From: Nonomuraea fuscirosea | GTDB lineage: Bacteria; Actinomycetota; Actinomycetes; Streptosporangiales; Streptosporangiaceae | Direction: 5' to 3' | Assembly (NCBI RefSeq): GCF_003001935.1 | Contig: NZ_PVNG01000010.1 | Coordinates: forward strand, 1 to 64,000 | DNA length: 64,000 nt | Part shown: positions 1 through 8,423 of the stretch, piece after piece | How the letters are laid out: every line of letters begins with the position of its first letter | Position numbering within the stretch: position 1 is the first letter of the stretch | Made by a program: the position numbers and the translations under genes | Notes under the pieces: model-generated | What the model saw: only the letters and a program-made list of their open reading frames with translations | What the model was told of the DNA's origin: nothing | Database searches by the model: none

Positions 1-80
1 CGCCGTCCTCCGCCTTCGCCGTCCTCCGCCTTCGCCGTCCTCCGCCTTCGCCGTCCTCCGCCTTCGCCGTCCTCCGCCTT
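1..80. repeat. 16-bp tandem repeat, five copies, at window edge
   Basis: Five perfect copies of cgccgtcctccgcctt run from the first base and then decay into cgccgcccttcgcc. The array is cut by the window edge, so the true copy number may be higher. Confidence 0.9.
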
Positions 81-408
81 CGCCGCCCTTCGCCGCCCAT
101 CGCCTCCCGCCATCGACCGCCTCCGCCTGTCGCCAGCTCCTCGCAACCCGTCTCCGCTCCGTCGCGACGCGCCTTCGGACCCCACCACCCGTCCGTGTCT
201 CCGCCATCCGGGCCCGTCGCCACACGTCGCCAGCTTCCTCGCGACCCGTCTCCTCATCCGTCGCCACGCCCCTTCTGGTTCCCACCACCCGTGGACCGTC
301 TCTGCCGTCCGGTCCGTCGCCACGTATCGCCGGACCCTCGCAATCAGTCACCGCGTCCGTCGCTACACGCCTCCAGACCCCGCAACCTTCCGCGGTCTTC
401 GCGTCCGT

Positions 409-464
409 CGCCACGCGCCTCCCGCCACGCGCCTCCCGCCACGCGCCTCCCGCCACGCGTCTCT
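409..464. repeat. 14-bp tandem repeat, four copies
   Basis: Four copies of cgccacgcgcctcc; the last copy differs at its 3' end. Period 14 is not a multiple of three, which argues against selection for a coding frame here. Confidence 0.85.
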
Positions 465-526
465 GCGCCCGTCGCTACGCGCGCCTCCGGTCCCCGCAAC
501 CTTCCGTCGTCTAGTGTCCGTCGTTT

Positions 527-617
527 CCGGCGTCCGGCGTCCGGCGTCCGGCGTCCGGCGTCCGGCGTCCGGCGTCCGGCGTCCGGCGTCCGGCGTCCGG
601 CGTCCGGCGTCCGCCGT
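527..617. repeat. 7-bp tandem repeat, twelve perfect copies
   Basis: Twelve perfect copies of ccggcgt (527-610) followed by one degenerate copy (611-617). It translates to a 7-residue periodic peptide in every frame, which explains the open frames across it. Such an array is prone to copy-number change by slippage. Confidence 0.92.
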
Positions 618-1222
618 CTTCCCGCTTACTGGTTGGGAGCAACGCCGTCTTCGCCGCGCTTCTGGTGGCCTTCCGATGCCCGCTGTCCCGGCACCATGTA
701 CCGGCAGCACCATCACCGAGTGCGTGTGGTTATAGGAGGAGGCGCTTCCGGCTTCCCGCTGCCGCCACCCATCTTCCGACGTCGAAACCTGCCGCTCTCA
801 CCGCTGCTCGACGTCCGCCGGTCCACCCCCAATTCCCCCGTTGAAGGCAAGGTCGGCTGCGCCGCGCTTCTGAGTGGCGACCTCCCTACCTCCTCCGCCT
901 TCGCCGCCTCCGTCTGTCCGCCAGCTCCTCGCGACCCGTCTCCGCTGCCACGCCTCTTCGGCCCTACCCCCGTCCACCGTCTTCGCTGTCCGGGTCCGTC
1001 GCCACGTATCGCCGGAGCCGGCAACCTGTCTCCGCGTCCGCCGTCTCCCGCTTATCCGTTGAGGGCAACGCTGTTTTCGCCGCGCTTCTGGTGGCTTTCC
1101 GCCGTCCGCTGTCGCGGTACCCGCGTACGGGACGTCCATCGCCGAGCGCGTGTGGTTGAGCAGGCGAGCTTCCCGGCTTCTCTGCCGCCACCCATCTCCG
1201 GCTCCCGAACTTTCCTGCTTCT
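609..1222. repeat. Diverged ~190-bp direct duplication
   Basis: Bases about 609-800 align with about 1036-1222 (offset 427 bp) with small indels. Shared landmarks are gtccgccgtc near both starts, tcgccgcgcttctggtggc in the first third, gcgtgtggtt in the middle and tgccgccacccatct near the end. The copies have diverged, so the duplication is not recent. Confidence 0.7.
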
Positions 1223-1468
1223 CGGCCGCCGCTTCTCGGGCTTCGCCTTGCGGCGATCGCGGCTGTGGGGGTGGGTTGCTTCCTGTCCTTCGATCGCAGC
1301 GCCTTTCGGGTGGGCTTGCTGAGTTGATCCGAGCTGTCTGGGGTGACTGAGGGGTGGTGCGGTCAGCTCGACTCAACGAGGTTCCGCCTTGCATTCTCGC
1401 GTCCGGGATGAGCAGCAGGGGGCTCAGGTGAGTCTTCTCGCCTGGGTGGAAAGGGCTTTCTCGTCGCT

Positions 1469-1484
1469 GGTTTCACGTGAAACA
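1469..1484. other. parS: parS centromere site 1
   Basis: Contains the perfect 14-bp palindrome GTTTCACGTGAAAC at 1470-1483, the core of the bacterial parS consensus bound by ParB. ParB loaded here spreads and recruits SMC/ParA for origin segregation. Actinobacterial parS sites cluster around oriC, which helps place this window. Confidence 0.93.
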
Positions 1485-1522
1485 CGTGCGGCGGAGGAGC
1501 CATCGAGTCGACCATGCGGGCG

Positions 1523-1538
1523 TGTTTCACGTGAAACG
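1523..1538. other. parS: parS centromere site 2
   Basis: A second perfect GTTTCACGTGAAAC palindrome (1524-1537), 54 bp centre-to-centre from the first, i.e. about five helical turns, so the two sites lie on nearly the same DNA face. Flanking bases differ from site 1, so this is not a simple local duplication. Confidence 0.93.
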
Positions 1539-1559
1539 CAAGAGCGTGGGGGAGCGGGG

Positions 1560-2450
1560 CAAGCGGGGGCGAGCGTGAGGATCAGCGTCAGCGCGTGCCG
1601 TCCAACGCATACGCCGCCCAGCGTTCAGGTCGTTCGACGGACGTGCCGCCTCGCGGGCGCGCCGTTCGACCCATGTGGCGCCCGACGCCGGTGCCGCGCC
1701 CCGCGTGCGCGCCGTCCACGTACGTCGCGCGTGCGCGCCGTCCACGTACGCCCGGCGTGCTTGTCGCCCGACGCCTGCGGCCCGGTGCGAGTGCGGTCCG
1801 GCTTGCGTGCGGCTCGGGGTGCGTGCCGTTCCACGGGTGCGTGCTGTCCGGCGCACGCGCTCTCCGCCGTGTGTACCCCGTCCCGATGTACACGCGCCGC
1901 CGGATGTGCGTCCGCCCGGTGTGCGTGCCGCCCCGGCGTGCGCGACGTTCGATGTGCGTGTCGCCGGGTGGGCGGGCCGGCCAACGTCGCGTGCCGCCGG
2001 GTACAGACGCCGCAAGGTGTGCGGGCCGTTCGGCGTGCGTGCGGTCCGACGCAGGTGCCGTTGGACGTGCGTGTCGCCGGGTGGGCGGGCCGGCTAACGT
2101 GCGCTTGTCGCCGGGTGCACGCGCCGCATGTGGGCTGCTCGGTATGCGCGGCGTTCGGTGTGCGACCGGCGTGCTTGCCGTTGGACGTGTGTGACGCCGG
2201 GTGGGCGGGCCGGCCGACGTGCTGGTTGCCTGGTGCGGGTAGTCCGCCGTGCACGCGCCGCCGGGGGTGTGGGACGCCCGGCGTGCGTGGGGTTCGGCGT
2301 ACGTGCCGCCTGGGGTGCGGATTGTTCGGCCTGCGCGCTGTCGCGCGTCGTGCAGGCCGTCGAAGGGTGACATTGACCGAGGCGTTTCGATGCCCGTCCG
2401 CTGCCGACCGACTGCGTCCGCCGGTCGGGTGCGGCGGATAAAGGCGTGGG
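1560..2450. repeat. GT-rich degenerate repeat block
   Basis: A G/T-rich block built from variants of gtgcgtgccg. The phrase cgccgggtgggcgggccgg recurs with its centre near 1971, 2084 and 2204, a 113-120 bp period. Long open frames on both strands encode Cys/Arg/Ala/Val low-complexity peptides that mirror the repeats. I see no supported gene. Confidence 0.65.
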
Positions 2451-2460
2451 GTGAACGCGT

Positions 2461-2565
2461 GGATCGCCCTCGCGTAGATCGTCCTCGCGTGGATCGCCCT
2501 CGCGTAGATCGCCCTCGCGTAGATCGTCCCCGCGTGGATCGCCCTCGCGTAGATCGTCCCCGCGT
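2461..2565. repeat. 15-bp minisatellite, seven copies
   Basis: Seven contiguous 15-bp units of the form (g/a)gatcg(c/t)cc(t/c)cgcgt, with a partial unit just upstream. Variation is limited to three positions. There is no spacer between units, so this is a minisatellite and not a CRISPR array. Bases 2566-2722 beyond it hold nothing I can identify. Confidence 0.92.
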
Positions 2566-2722
2566 GGGGAGTTGTCGGTGATGTTGCTGTGGAGGTCGTG
2601 CCGTTGCGGTGCCGGTCGGTGTTCTTGGTGGCGGTAGTTGGATGTGTCTGTGTGGTGATCGACTTTTGCGGTGATCCAGTTCGCGAGGCTTCGGGTTTCC
2701 CGTCTCCCGGGGCCCGGTGTTG

Positions 2723-3769
2723 CTAGGCGGAGGCGGCCTTGTGAAGGTCGTCGAGGAAGTCGTCCACTTGTTCCGGGGTGGTGTCGAAGGCGGTCATCCA
2801 GCGGACTGTGCCGGCGGTCTCGTCCCAGTAGTGGAACAGGTAGCGCTGGCGGAGGGTCTCGGCGACGGCGATCGGAAGCGTGGCGAAGACGGCGTTGCCC
2901 TCGACGGGGTAGGCCAGTGAGACGCCGGGGACGTCGGTCAGTCCGTCCGCGAGGCGGGCGGCCATGCGGTTGGCGTGGGCCGCGTTCTGGCGCCAGAGTT
3001 CGTCCGTGAGGAGCGCCGACAGTTGGGCTGAGATGAAGCGCATCTTCGAGGCGAGTTGGAGCGACTGGCGGCGAAGGAACGGGACGCCGTCCGCCAGCGA
3101 CGGGTCGAGGACCACGACGGCCTCCGCAGCCAGGGCGCCGTTCTTCGTGCCGCCGAAGCTGAACACGTCCACTCCGGCGTCCGTGGTGATGGCCTTCAGA
3201 TCGCAGTCGAGGTACGCGGCCGCGTTGGCGAGTCTGGCGCCGTCCACGTGAAGCCGGAGCCCCTTTGCGTGGGCCGTCTCGGCGAGGGCGGCGATCTCGG
3301 CGGGGGAGTAGCAGGTGCCGAGTTCCGTGACCTGAGAGATGGAGACGACGGCCGGCTGAGATTCGTGGGGGTTGCCGACCCCGCCGAGGCGTGACTCGAT
3401 GTCGGCCGGGCGCAGCTTGCCGTCCGCTGTCGGGATCGTCATGAGCTTCACCCCGAGCAGCCGCTCCGACGCCCCCGCTTCGTGGGTGGCGATGTGGGCG
3501 CTGTCGGCGCAGAGGATGGCGTCGTACCGGCCGAGCATGAGGGCGAGGCCGACCATGTTGGCGCCCGCCCCGTTGATGACGGCGAACCCCTGCGCCTGCG
3601 GGCCGAACGTCTCCTTCGCCTTGGCCTCGAACGTCGACGTCCAGCTGTCGTCGCCGTACGCGGGGGCGTCTCCTTGGTTCGCCGCGGTGATGGCTTCGAG
3701 GATGGTGGGGTGGACGCCGGCGTGGTTGTCGCTGGCGAAACTCTTGGGGTACATCGAATCGATCAGCAC
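2723..3769 (-). CDS. Low-specificity L-threonine aldolase-like PLP enzyme
   Basis: Predicted cytosolic PLP enzyme of the beta-eliminating lyase/threonine aldolase family, which cleaves L-threonine or allo-threonine to glycine and acetaldehyde. Length (348 aa) is normal. Seen: SDNHAG near residues 13-18, GAGANM near 68-73, HVDGARL around 174-180 with the cofactor-ring Asp, and SFGGTKNG with the Schiff-base lysine at K209. GTG at 3769 or ATG at 3754 could start it; neither has a strong ribosome binding site. It stands alone between two gene-free regions. Exact substrate preference cannot be read from sequence. Confidence 0.85.
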   Translation of the reverse strand: MLIDSMYPKSFASDNHAGVHPTILEAITAANQGDAPAYGDDSWTSTFEAKAKETFGPQAQGFAVINGAGANMVGLALMLGRYDAILCADSAHIATHEAGASERLLGVKLMTIPTADGKLRPADIESRLGGVGNPHESQPAVVSISQVTELGTCYSPAEIAALAETAHAKGLRLHVDGARLANAAAYLDCDLKAITTDAGVDVFSFGGTKNGALAAEAVVVLDPSLADGVPFLRRQSLQLASKMRFISAQLSALLTDELWRQNAAHANRMAARLADGLTDVPGVSLAYPVEGNAVFATLPIAVAETLRQRYLFHYWDETAGTVRWMTAFDTTPEQVDDFLDDLHKAASA

Positions 3770-4614
3770 AGGGCAAGGCTACTTCTGGGACGGAGGTTGC
3801 CAGTGCCCACCCCTACGAGCCAAGCCTCGTGCTGTCCGGTCGGAGCCAACTCTCGTCTGGACGTCTGGTCTCGGCTCGGCACTGCTCAATTGGTCTCGGC
3901 TCATCTCGCCTCACCTCGGTTCGGACCGGATAGGTACCCGTGCTGCCGTCTCGGGTGTCCCTCGCTCGGCCGTCTCGGGTGGCGGCTCGGTTCGGCTTGG
4001 GCGGGTCAGTGAGGTTGCCGGTTCGAGTTCGGTGCCGCCACTGGTCGGCTGTCCTCGCTCAGGCGTCATTCCCGCTCGATCGTGCCGGCGGACTTCGGCG
4101 CACGACCAGAGGTGGAGGCGTCCGAGGGTGGCGCTGGAGGCGTCGCACCGTCGGGTGAATGGTGAATGGGGGGAGACGACGTGGGTGTTGGAGGCGGTGC
4201 AGACGTCGGAGTGGGTGGCTGTCAGAGTCCGTTGTTCAGACCCGGACGTCATCGCTCGGGCATCTGGGATTGGTCGTCTCGGCCTGGGGTTGGCTCTGCT
4301 CGGCGGTCGCCTGCCCGGATGAACGCACTCCGTATAGCTAGGGCGGCAGAGTGGGAAGCGATGGCACGGTCACAGCCGGCCGGGACGATCGCAGCGGATC
4401 GTCCTGCTGCGTGCCCAGGGTGCGCGGACGGTCAGCACCGAGTTTGCGCCGCTGCCATTCAGGTACGCCGAGGGCATCGTTCTCCGCCGCGCCGGGAAAG
4501 CGTGCGCGTGCGTACGGCACGCCGTCGAAGAGTCCGAGCCGGTCCCGCCGACCACCCGCGTACCGCGCGTTCTCCGACGCAGCCTGTGCGGTGGGTTGCT
4601 CGCGGGCGGTCGGG
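3770..4614. other. 845-bp gene-free stretch
   Basis: No convincing coding region on either strand. The first half is made of degenerate ctcgg/tctcggctcgg words (3865-4000). The open frames here have low-complexity Arg/Gly/Ser products and lack family resemblance. The promoter of the threonine aldolase gene should lie near its left edge. Confidence 0.55.
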
Positions 4615-5565
4615 TCAGGTGCGGGAGGCGGCGTTCTGGAGGAGGGTGCGGCAGAGGTCACCGAGGTCCTGGCCGGCGGCCTCCGCCGACATCGGCAGCA
4701 GCGACGTCTCCGTCATGCCGGGCGCCACGTTGACCTCCAGGAAGTGCGGCACCCCGTCGGCGTCCACGATCAAGTCGGTACGGGAGATGTCCCGCAGGCC
4801 CAGGGCGGTGTGTGCGGTGACCGCCGTCTCGGCGCAGGCGGTGGCCGCCTGGACGGACAGGCGGGCCGGGGCGAAGAACTCGGTGTGGCCGGCGGTGTAG
4901 CGGGCCGCGTAGTCGTAGACGCCTTCGTCCGGGACGATCTCGACGGCGGGCAGGGCCACGGGGCCGTTGCCGAAGTCGACGACGGAGACCGCCACCTCCA
5001 CGCCCTCCACGTACCGCTCGATCAGCGCCGTGTCGCCGTAGGCGAAGCAGCCGACCATCGCCGCGGGCAGCTCTTCGGCGGTGCGGACGATGGAGGCGCC
5101 CAGCGCGGATCCGCCACGGGCCGGCTTGACGAAGAGAGGCAGCCCGAGCCGCTCCACGATGCGCCCGAGCACCACCGTGGCGCCGAGGTCGTGGAACGTC
5201 TCCTTCGGCAGCGTGACGGACTCGGGCGTACGTACGCCGAAGGAGCGGACGACGGCCTTGGCGGTCGGCTTGTCGAAGGCCACCCGGCAGGCGTCGGGAT
5301 CGGCACCGACATAGGGGACGTTGAGCAGCTCCAGCACGGAACGGATGGCGCCGTCCTCTCCGGCGCCTCCGTGCAGGGTCACGAACACCGCGTCCGGCGG
5401 GTCGGCCAGGATCGAGGGGACGAGTGAGGCGTCGGTGTCGCGGGCCTCGACGTCGACGCCCGCCGCGCGCAGCACCTCGCTGACCCGGCGACCCGAGCGC
5501 AGAGACACCTCCCGCTCATAGGAGAGGCCTCCGGCCAGCACGAGCACGTGGCCCAGATCGCTCAT
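4615..5565 (-). CDS. ddl: D-alanine--D-alanine ligase
   Basis: ATP-grasp enzyme joining two D-alanines for the peptidoglycan stem peptide, in the cytosol. Seen: HGGAGEDG at residues 65-72, the ATP-binding KPARGGSALGAS segment near 150, EGVEVAVSVV near 195, and the C-terminal metal/substrate motif EVNVAPGMTETSLLP. At 316 aa it is the short (DdlB-like) form rather than the longer form common in actinobacteria, so a second Ddl elsewhere is likely. The ATG at 5565 is chosen over GTG 5568 because AGAGGAG then sits at better spacing. Confidence 0.88.
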   Translation of the reverse strand: MSDLGHVLVLAGGLSYEREVSLRSGRRVSEVLRAAGVDVEARDTDASLVPSILADPPDAVFVTLHGGAGEDGAIRSVLELLNVPYVGADPDACRVAFDKPTAKAVVRSFGVRTPESVTLPKETFHDLGATVVLGRIVERLGLPLFVKPARGGSALGASIVRTAEELPAAMVGCFAYGDTALIERYVEGVEVAVSVVDFGNGPVALPAVEIVPDEGVYDYAARYTAGHTEFFAPARLSVQAATACAETAVTAHTALGLRDISRTDLIVDADGVPHFLEVNVAPGMTETSLLPMSAEAAGQDLGDLCRTLLQNAASRT

Positions 5566-5751
5566 CACATCTCCTCTGCTGATGCCGCTGATGGCACGCT
5601 GTCCAACCGTACCGGCGTGGGCGGTGAAGGGTGTACGGGGAGGTGTCTTCTGGTGCCCTCTCCCTCAGAAGTCCGCTGGAGCGCCGGCCCGTGCCCCGGA
5701 AGGACGTCCGCTCCTCCAGGAGCGGCCACACCGGGAGGCCAGGAGACGGAA

Positions 5752-5780
5752 AGGGGGCCGGCGTCGCCCGCCGGCCCCCT
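5752..5780 (-). terminator. Terminator of the aminotransferase gene
   Basis: Perfect 11-bp arms agggggccggc (5752-5762) and gccggccccct (5770-5780) around a 7-nt loop, 17 bp downstream of the stop codon at 5798. A weak T-containing run follows on the minus strand. Confidence 0.7.
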
Positions 5781-5797
5781 AGAAGTCCTCGCGGCGG

Positions 5798-7123
5798 TCA
5801 GGCCAGGTCGGGCCCGGGCGTGTCGACGCCTTGGTGGTCGCGGGTGGACGACGTGCCGAACGTGTCTCTCAGCTGCATCTCCTGGTCGATCACCCCGGCC
5901 AGCCGCCGCACCCCCTCACGGATCCGGTCGGGCTCGGGGTAGCAGTAGGACAGCCGCATGTGCCGCGCCCCGCTGCCGTCGGAGAAGAACCCGGTCCCGG
6001 GTACGAACGCCACCCGCTCGGCCACGGCCCTGGGCAGGATCGCCTTCGAGTCGAGCCCTTCGGGCAGCGTGGCCCAGACGAAGAAGCCGCCCCCAGGCCT
6101 GGTCCAGGTGACCTCGGGCGGCATCAGCGCTTCGAGCGCGTCGAGCAGCGCGTCGCGGCGCTCGCGGTAGAGCTCCCTGAACGTCTTGATCTGCTCCTGC
6201 CACGGCTGCGTGGCCAGGTATTCGCCCACCGCGAGCTGCGTGAACGAGGAGTGGGACAGCACGGCCGACTCCATGGCGAGCACGAGCTTCTCGCGGATGG
6301 CGTGCGGGGCCAGCGCCCAGCCGACGCGGAAGCCGGGGGCGAGCGTCTTGGAGAACGAGCCGAGATAGACCACGCCGTCGGGATTGTCGGCCCGCAGCGC
6401 CGGCAGGGGATCGCCGTCGAAGCCGAGCAGCCCGTACGGGTTGTCCTCGATGATGAGGATCCCGGCCCGCTGGCAGATGTCGAGGACCTGCTGCCGGCGG
6501 GCGATGTTGAGCGTGACGCCGCCGGGGTTGTGGAAGGTCGGGATCGTGTAGAGGAACTTGATCGGCGCCCCGGCCGTCTCCAGCGCGTAGATGGTCTGCG
6601 CCAGCGATTCAGGCACGATGCCCTGATCGTCCATGGCGATATGGACCACTTTCGCCTGGTAGGCGGCGAACGTCCCCAGGGCTCCCACGTACGAGGGTCC
6701 CTCGGCCAGGATCACGTCACCCGGGTCGATGAAGATCCGGGTGATCAGGTCGAGGGCCTGTTGCGAACCGACGGTGACGACCACGTCGTTCGCCCCGGCG
6801 TTGATCCCCTCCAGCCGCATGACCTCGCAGATCTGCTCACGCAGATGCGGGTCGCCCTGGCCGGAGCCGTACTGCAGCGCGACGGGGCCGCGCCGGGTGA
6901 CGAGCTCGGAGACGAGCTCGCCGACCATGTCGAGGGGGAGCGCCGTGACGTACGGCATGCCGCCGGCGAGCGAGACCACCTCGGGCCTGGACGCGACGGC
7001 GAAGAGAGCTCGGATCTCGGAGGCGACCATCCCGGTAGCTCGCGCGGCATACCGATCGACGTAGGCGTCGATGCGCGACCCTTGGGTCGCGGGTGTCTGA
7101 CCGTGATCCCGCTCTTCCGTCAC
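5798..7123 (-). CDS. PLP-dependent aminotransferase (class I/II, LysN/MocR-core type)
   Basis: Fold-type I aminotransferase of the 2-aminoadipate/aromatic transaminase group, 441 aa. Seen: QYGSGQGDPHLRE near 84-95, FHNPGG with the substrate/PLP asparagine near 199, IIEDNPYG with the pyridine-nitrogen Asp at D227, and SFSKTLAPGFRVGW with the PLP lysine at K259. There is no N-terminal winged-helix DNA-binding domain, so it is not a MocR regulator. GTG start at 7123 follows AGGAGG at 6-nt spacing. Substrate is not predictable; amino acid transamination to a 2-oxoacid is the family role. Confidence 0.85.
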   Translation of the reverse strand: MTEERDHGQTPATQGSRIDAYVDRYAARATGMVASEIRALFAVASRPEVVSLAGGMPYVTALPLDMVGELVSELVTRRGPVALQYGSGQGDPHLREQICEVMRLEGINAGANDVVVTVGSQQALDLITRIFIDPGDVILAEGPSYVGALGTFAAYQAKVVHIAMDDQGIVPESLAQTIYALETAGAPIKFLYTIPTFHNPGGVTLNIARRQQVLDICQRAGILIIEDNPYGLLGFDGDPLPALRADNPDGVVYLGSFSKTLAPGFRVGWALAPHAIREKLVLAMESAVLSHSSFTQLAVGEYLATQPWQEQIKTFRELYRERRDALLDALEALMPPEVTWTRPGGGFFVWATLPEGLDSKAILPRAVAERVAFVPGTGFFSDGSGARHMRLSYCYPEPDRIREGVRRLAGVIDQEMQLRDTFGTSSTRDHQGVDTPGPDLA

Positions 7124-7298
7124 GGCCCACCTCCTAGGTTCATATCGGACGGAAATACCAGATTACGCCAGACGGACATGTCGCCCGTCGCCGGGCTCGC
7201 CGGTGGTGGTGTCCGCTGGCGGCATCTTCACTGAGCTACGATGCCACCTGTAGACGCGGTTTTCGCGCGCTTTTCCGGGTCAAGGATAGGGGCCGTAG

Positions 7299-7916
7299 TT
7301 GTCGCGCCGGCTGGTCAACATAACCCTGGACAATGTGGAAGATCTACCGCGGCGCTGCCGAAGGTGCGTCTTCTGGGAGCTCGATCCCATGAGCGGGGAG
7401 CGGGCGGTCGATTCAGGCGATCCTGCGCTGGAGAAGGAGGCCTGGATCTCCGGCACCCTGCTCGAATGGGGCAGTTGCGGGAAGATCGCCTATGTCGACG
7501 GGGTGCCGGCGGGGTTCGTGCTCTACAGCCCGCCGCTCTACACGCCGCGTTCCGTGGCCTTTCCCACCTCGCCGGTCAGCGCCGACGCCGTGCTGCTGAT
7601 GACCGCGCACATCATTCCCGAGTTCTCCGGTGGCGGGCTGGGCCGGATGCTGATTCAAGGGGTGGCCAAGGACCTGACGCGGCGCGGGGTGAAAGCCATT
7701 GAAGCTTTCGGGGACCTCAAGTGGGAAGAACCTAGTTGTGTAGTTCCTGCCGAATATCTGCTTTCTGTGGGGTTTAAGACGGTTCGTCCGCATTTGCGAT
7801 TTCCGCGGCTCCGACTGGAACTGAAGAGCGCCGTTTCGTGGCGTGAGGACGTCGAGGTGGCGCTGGAACGGCTGCTCGGCTCCATGAGCCCGGAACGGGC
7901 GCTACGTCCCGTCTGA
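7299..7916 (+). CDS. GNAT family N-acetyltransferase
   Basis: Probable acetyl-CoA dependent N-acetyltransferase, 205 aa. Seen: an N-terminal RRCRRCVFWE segment typical of a group of actinobacterial GNATs, a central beta strand AHIIPEFSGGGLGRMLIQG resembling motif A (acetyl-CoA pyrophosphate binding), and a closing segment with a hydrophobic strand. Start is a TTG at 7299 by homology-like position of the Cys motif; no ATG lies nearby. It faces trxA convergently across a strong terminator. Substrate unknown. Confidence 0.75.
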   Translation: MSRRLVNITLDNVEDLPRRCRRCVFWELDPMSGERAVDSGDPALEKEAWISGTLLEWGSCGKIAYVDGVPAGFVLYSPPLYTPRSVAFPTSPVSADAVLLMTAHIIPEFSGGGLGRMLIQGVAKDLTRRGVKAIEAFGDLKWEEPSCVVPAEYLLSVGFKTVRPHLRFPRLRLELKSAVSWREDVEVALERLLGSMSPERALRPV

Positions 7917-8012
7917 GAGCGACTCAGAGCCGCACAGACGAACGCAAGCGGCGCCGACGAGAGCCGGCCGACGCAGACCTGTACCAAGCCGGGCCAAGGG
8001 AGCCTGGACACG

Positions 8013-8048
8013 CGAAAGCCCCTCGTGAGCCAGAACGAGGGGCTTTCG
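8013..8048. terminator. Bidirectional terminator between GNAT and trxA
   Basis: Perfect 14-bp arms, cgaaagcccctcgt (8013-8026) and its complement (8035-8048), with an 8-nt loop, between two convergent genes ending at 7916 (+) and 8097 (-). Confidence 0.88.
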
Positions 8049-8096
8049 GCGGGCCGAGCACGCCCCGAGACCGGGCGAGCCCCCGCAGGGGGCGTG

Positions 8097-8411
8097 CTAG
8101 ATGATGCCCTCGAGCTCGCGAAGCAGCATGGCCTTCGGCTTGGCGCCGATGATCTGCTTCACGACCTCGCCATTCTTGTAGACGTTCATCGTGGGGATCT
8201 GGAGCACACCGTACTTGCGCGGAACCTCAGGATTCTCGTCGATGTTCAGCTTGACGATCTCCAGCTTGTCGCCGTGCTCCTTCTCGATCTCCTGAAGGAT
8301 GGGCGCGACCTGACGGCACGGGCCGCACCACTCGGCCCAGAAGTCGACCAGGACGGGCTTGTCGCTCTTGAGGACCTCGGACTGGAATGTGGCGTCGGTG
8401 ACAGCCTTCAC
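8097..8411 (-). CDS. trxA: Thioredoxin
   Basis: 104-aa cytosolic dithiol-disulfide oxidoreductase, reduced by the TrxB encoded just upstream. The active site AEWCGPC has C29 and C32, preceded by the conserved DFWA and followed by the cis-Pro segment GVLQIPTM. GTG start at 8411 follows AAAGGAG at 8-nt spacing. The gene is 12 bp downstream of trxB, so both are read from the SigR-type promoter at 9397-9423. Length and all key residues are standard. Confidence 0.97.
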   Translation of the reverse strand: MKAVTDATFQSEVLKSDKPVLVDFWAEWCGPCRQVAPILQEIEKEHGDKLEIVKLNIDENPEVPRKYGVLQIPTMNVYKNGEVVKQIIGAKPKAMLLRELEGII

Positions 8412-8423
8412 GGTGACGCTCCT

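Larger units (their letters stand above)
1..1350. repeat. C-rich repeat patchwork with no convincing gene
   Basis: This stretch is dominated by short C-rich words (cgtcc, cgcc, ctcc) repeated in tandem and at a distance. Long open frames exist on both strands, but their predicted proteins are Pro/Arg/Ser low complexity, encode the DNA repeats, and lack a supported start site. It contains a 16-bp, a 14-bp and a 7-bp tandem array plus a diverged ~190-bp direct duplication. I read it as non-coding expanded DNA beside the centromere sites; what lies left of the window is unknown. Confidence 0.7.

Noticed and set aside
527..617. Iteron origin or CRISPR-like array
   Set aside because: Seven-base units without spacers, no replication initiator gene in the window; simple slippage array.
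195..1322. 375-codon plus-strand open frame
   Set aside because: Product is Pro/Arg/Ser low complexity that mirrors 7-, 14- and 16-bp repeats; equally long frames occur on the other strand and no ribosome binding site or family match is seen.
1389..2441. 350-codon frame spanning both parS sites
   Set aside because: It would translate through the centromere and GT-rich repeats, giving Cys/Arg/Val low complexity; overlapping frames on the other strand look the same.
2461..2565. CRISPR array
   Set aside because: Units of 15 bp are contiguous without spacers and no cas gene is near; it is a minisatellite.
2094..3776. 560-codon minus-strand frame over the threonine aldolase gene
   Set aside because: It is a shadow in another frame of the aldolase gene and the 15-bp minisatellite; Arg/Pro/Gly-rich and with no domain.
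3866..4614. Small plus-strand genes in the gap upstream of the aldolase
   Set aside because: All candidate frames are Arg/Gly/Ser-rich, overlap each other and lack ribosome binding sites.
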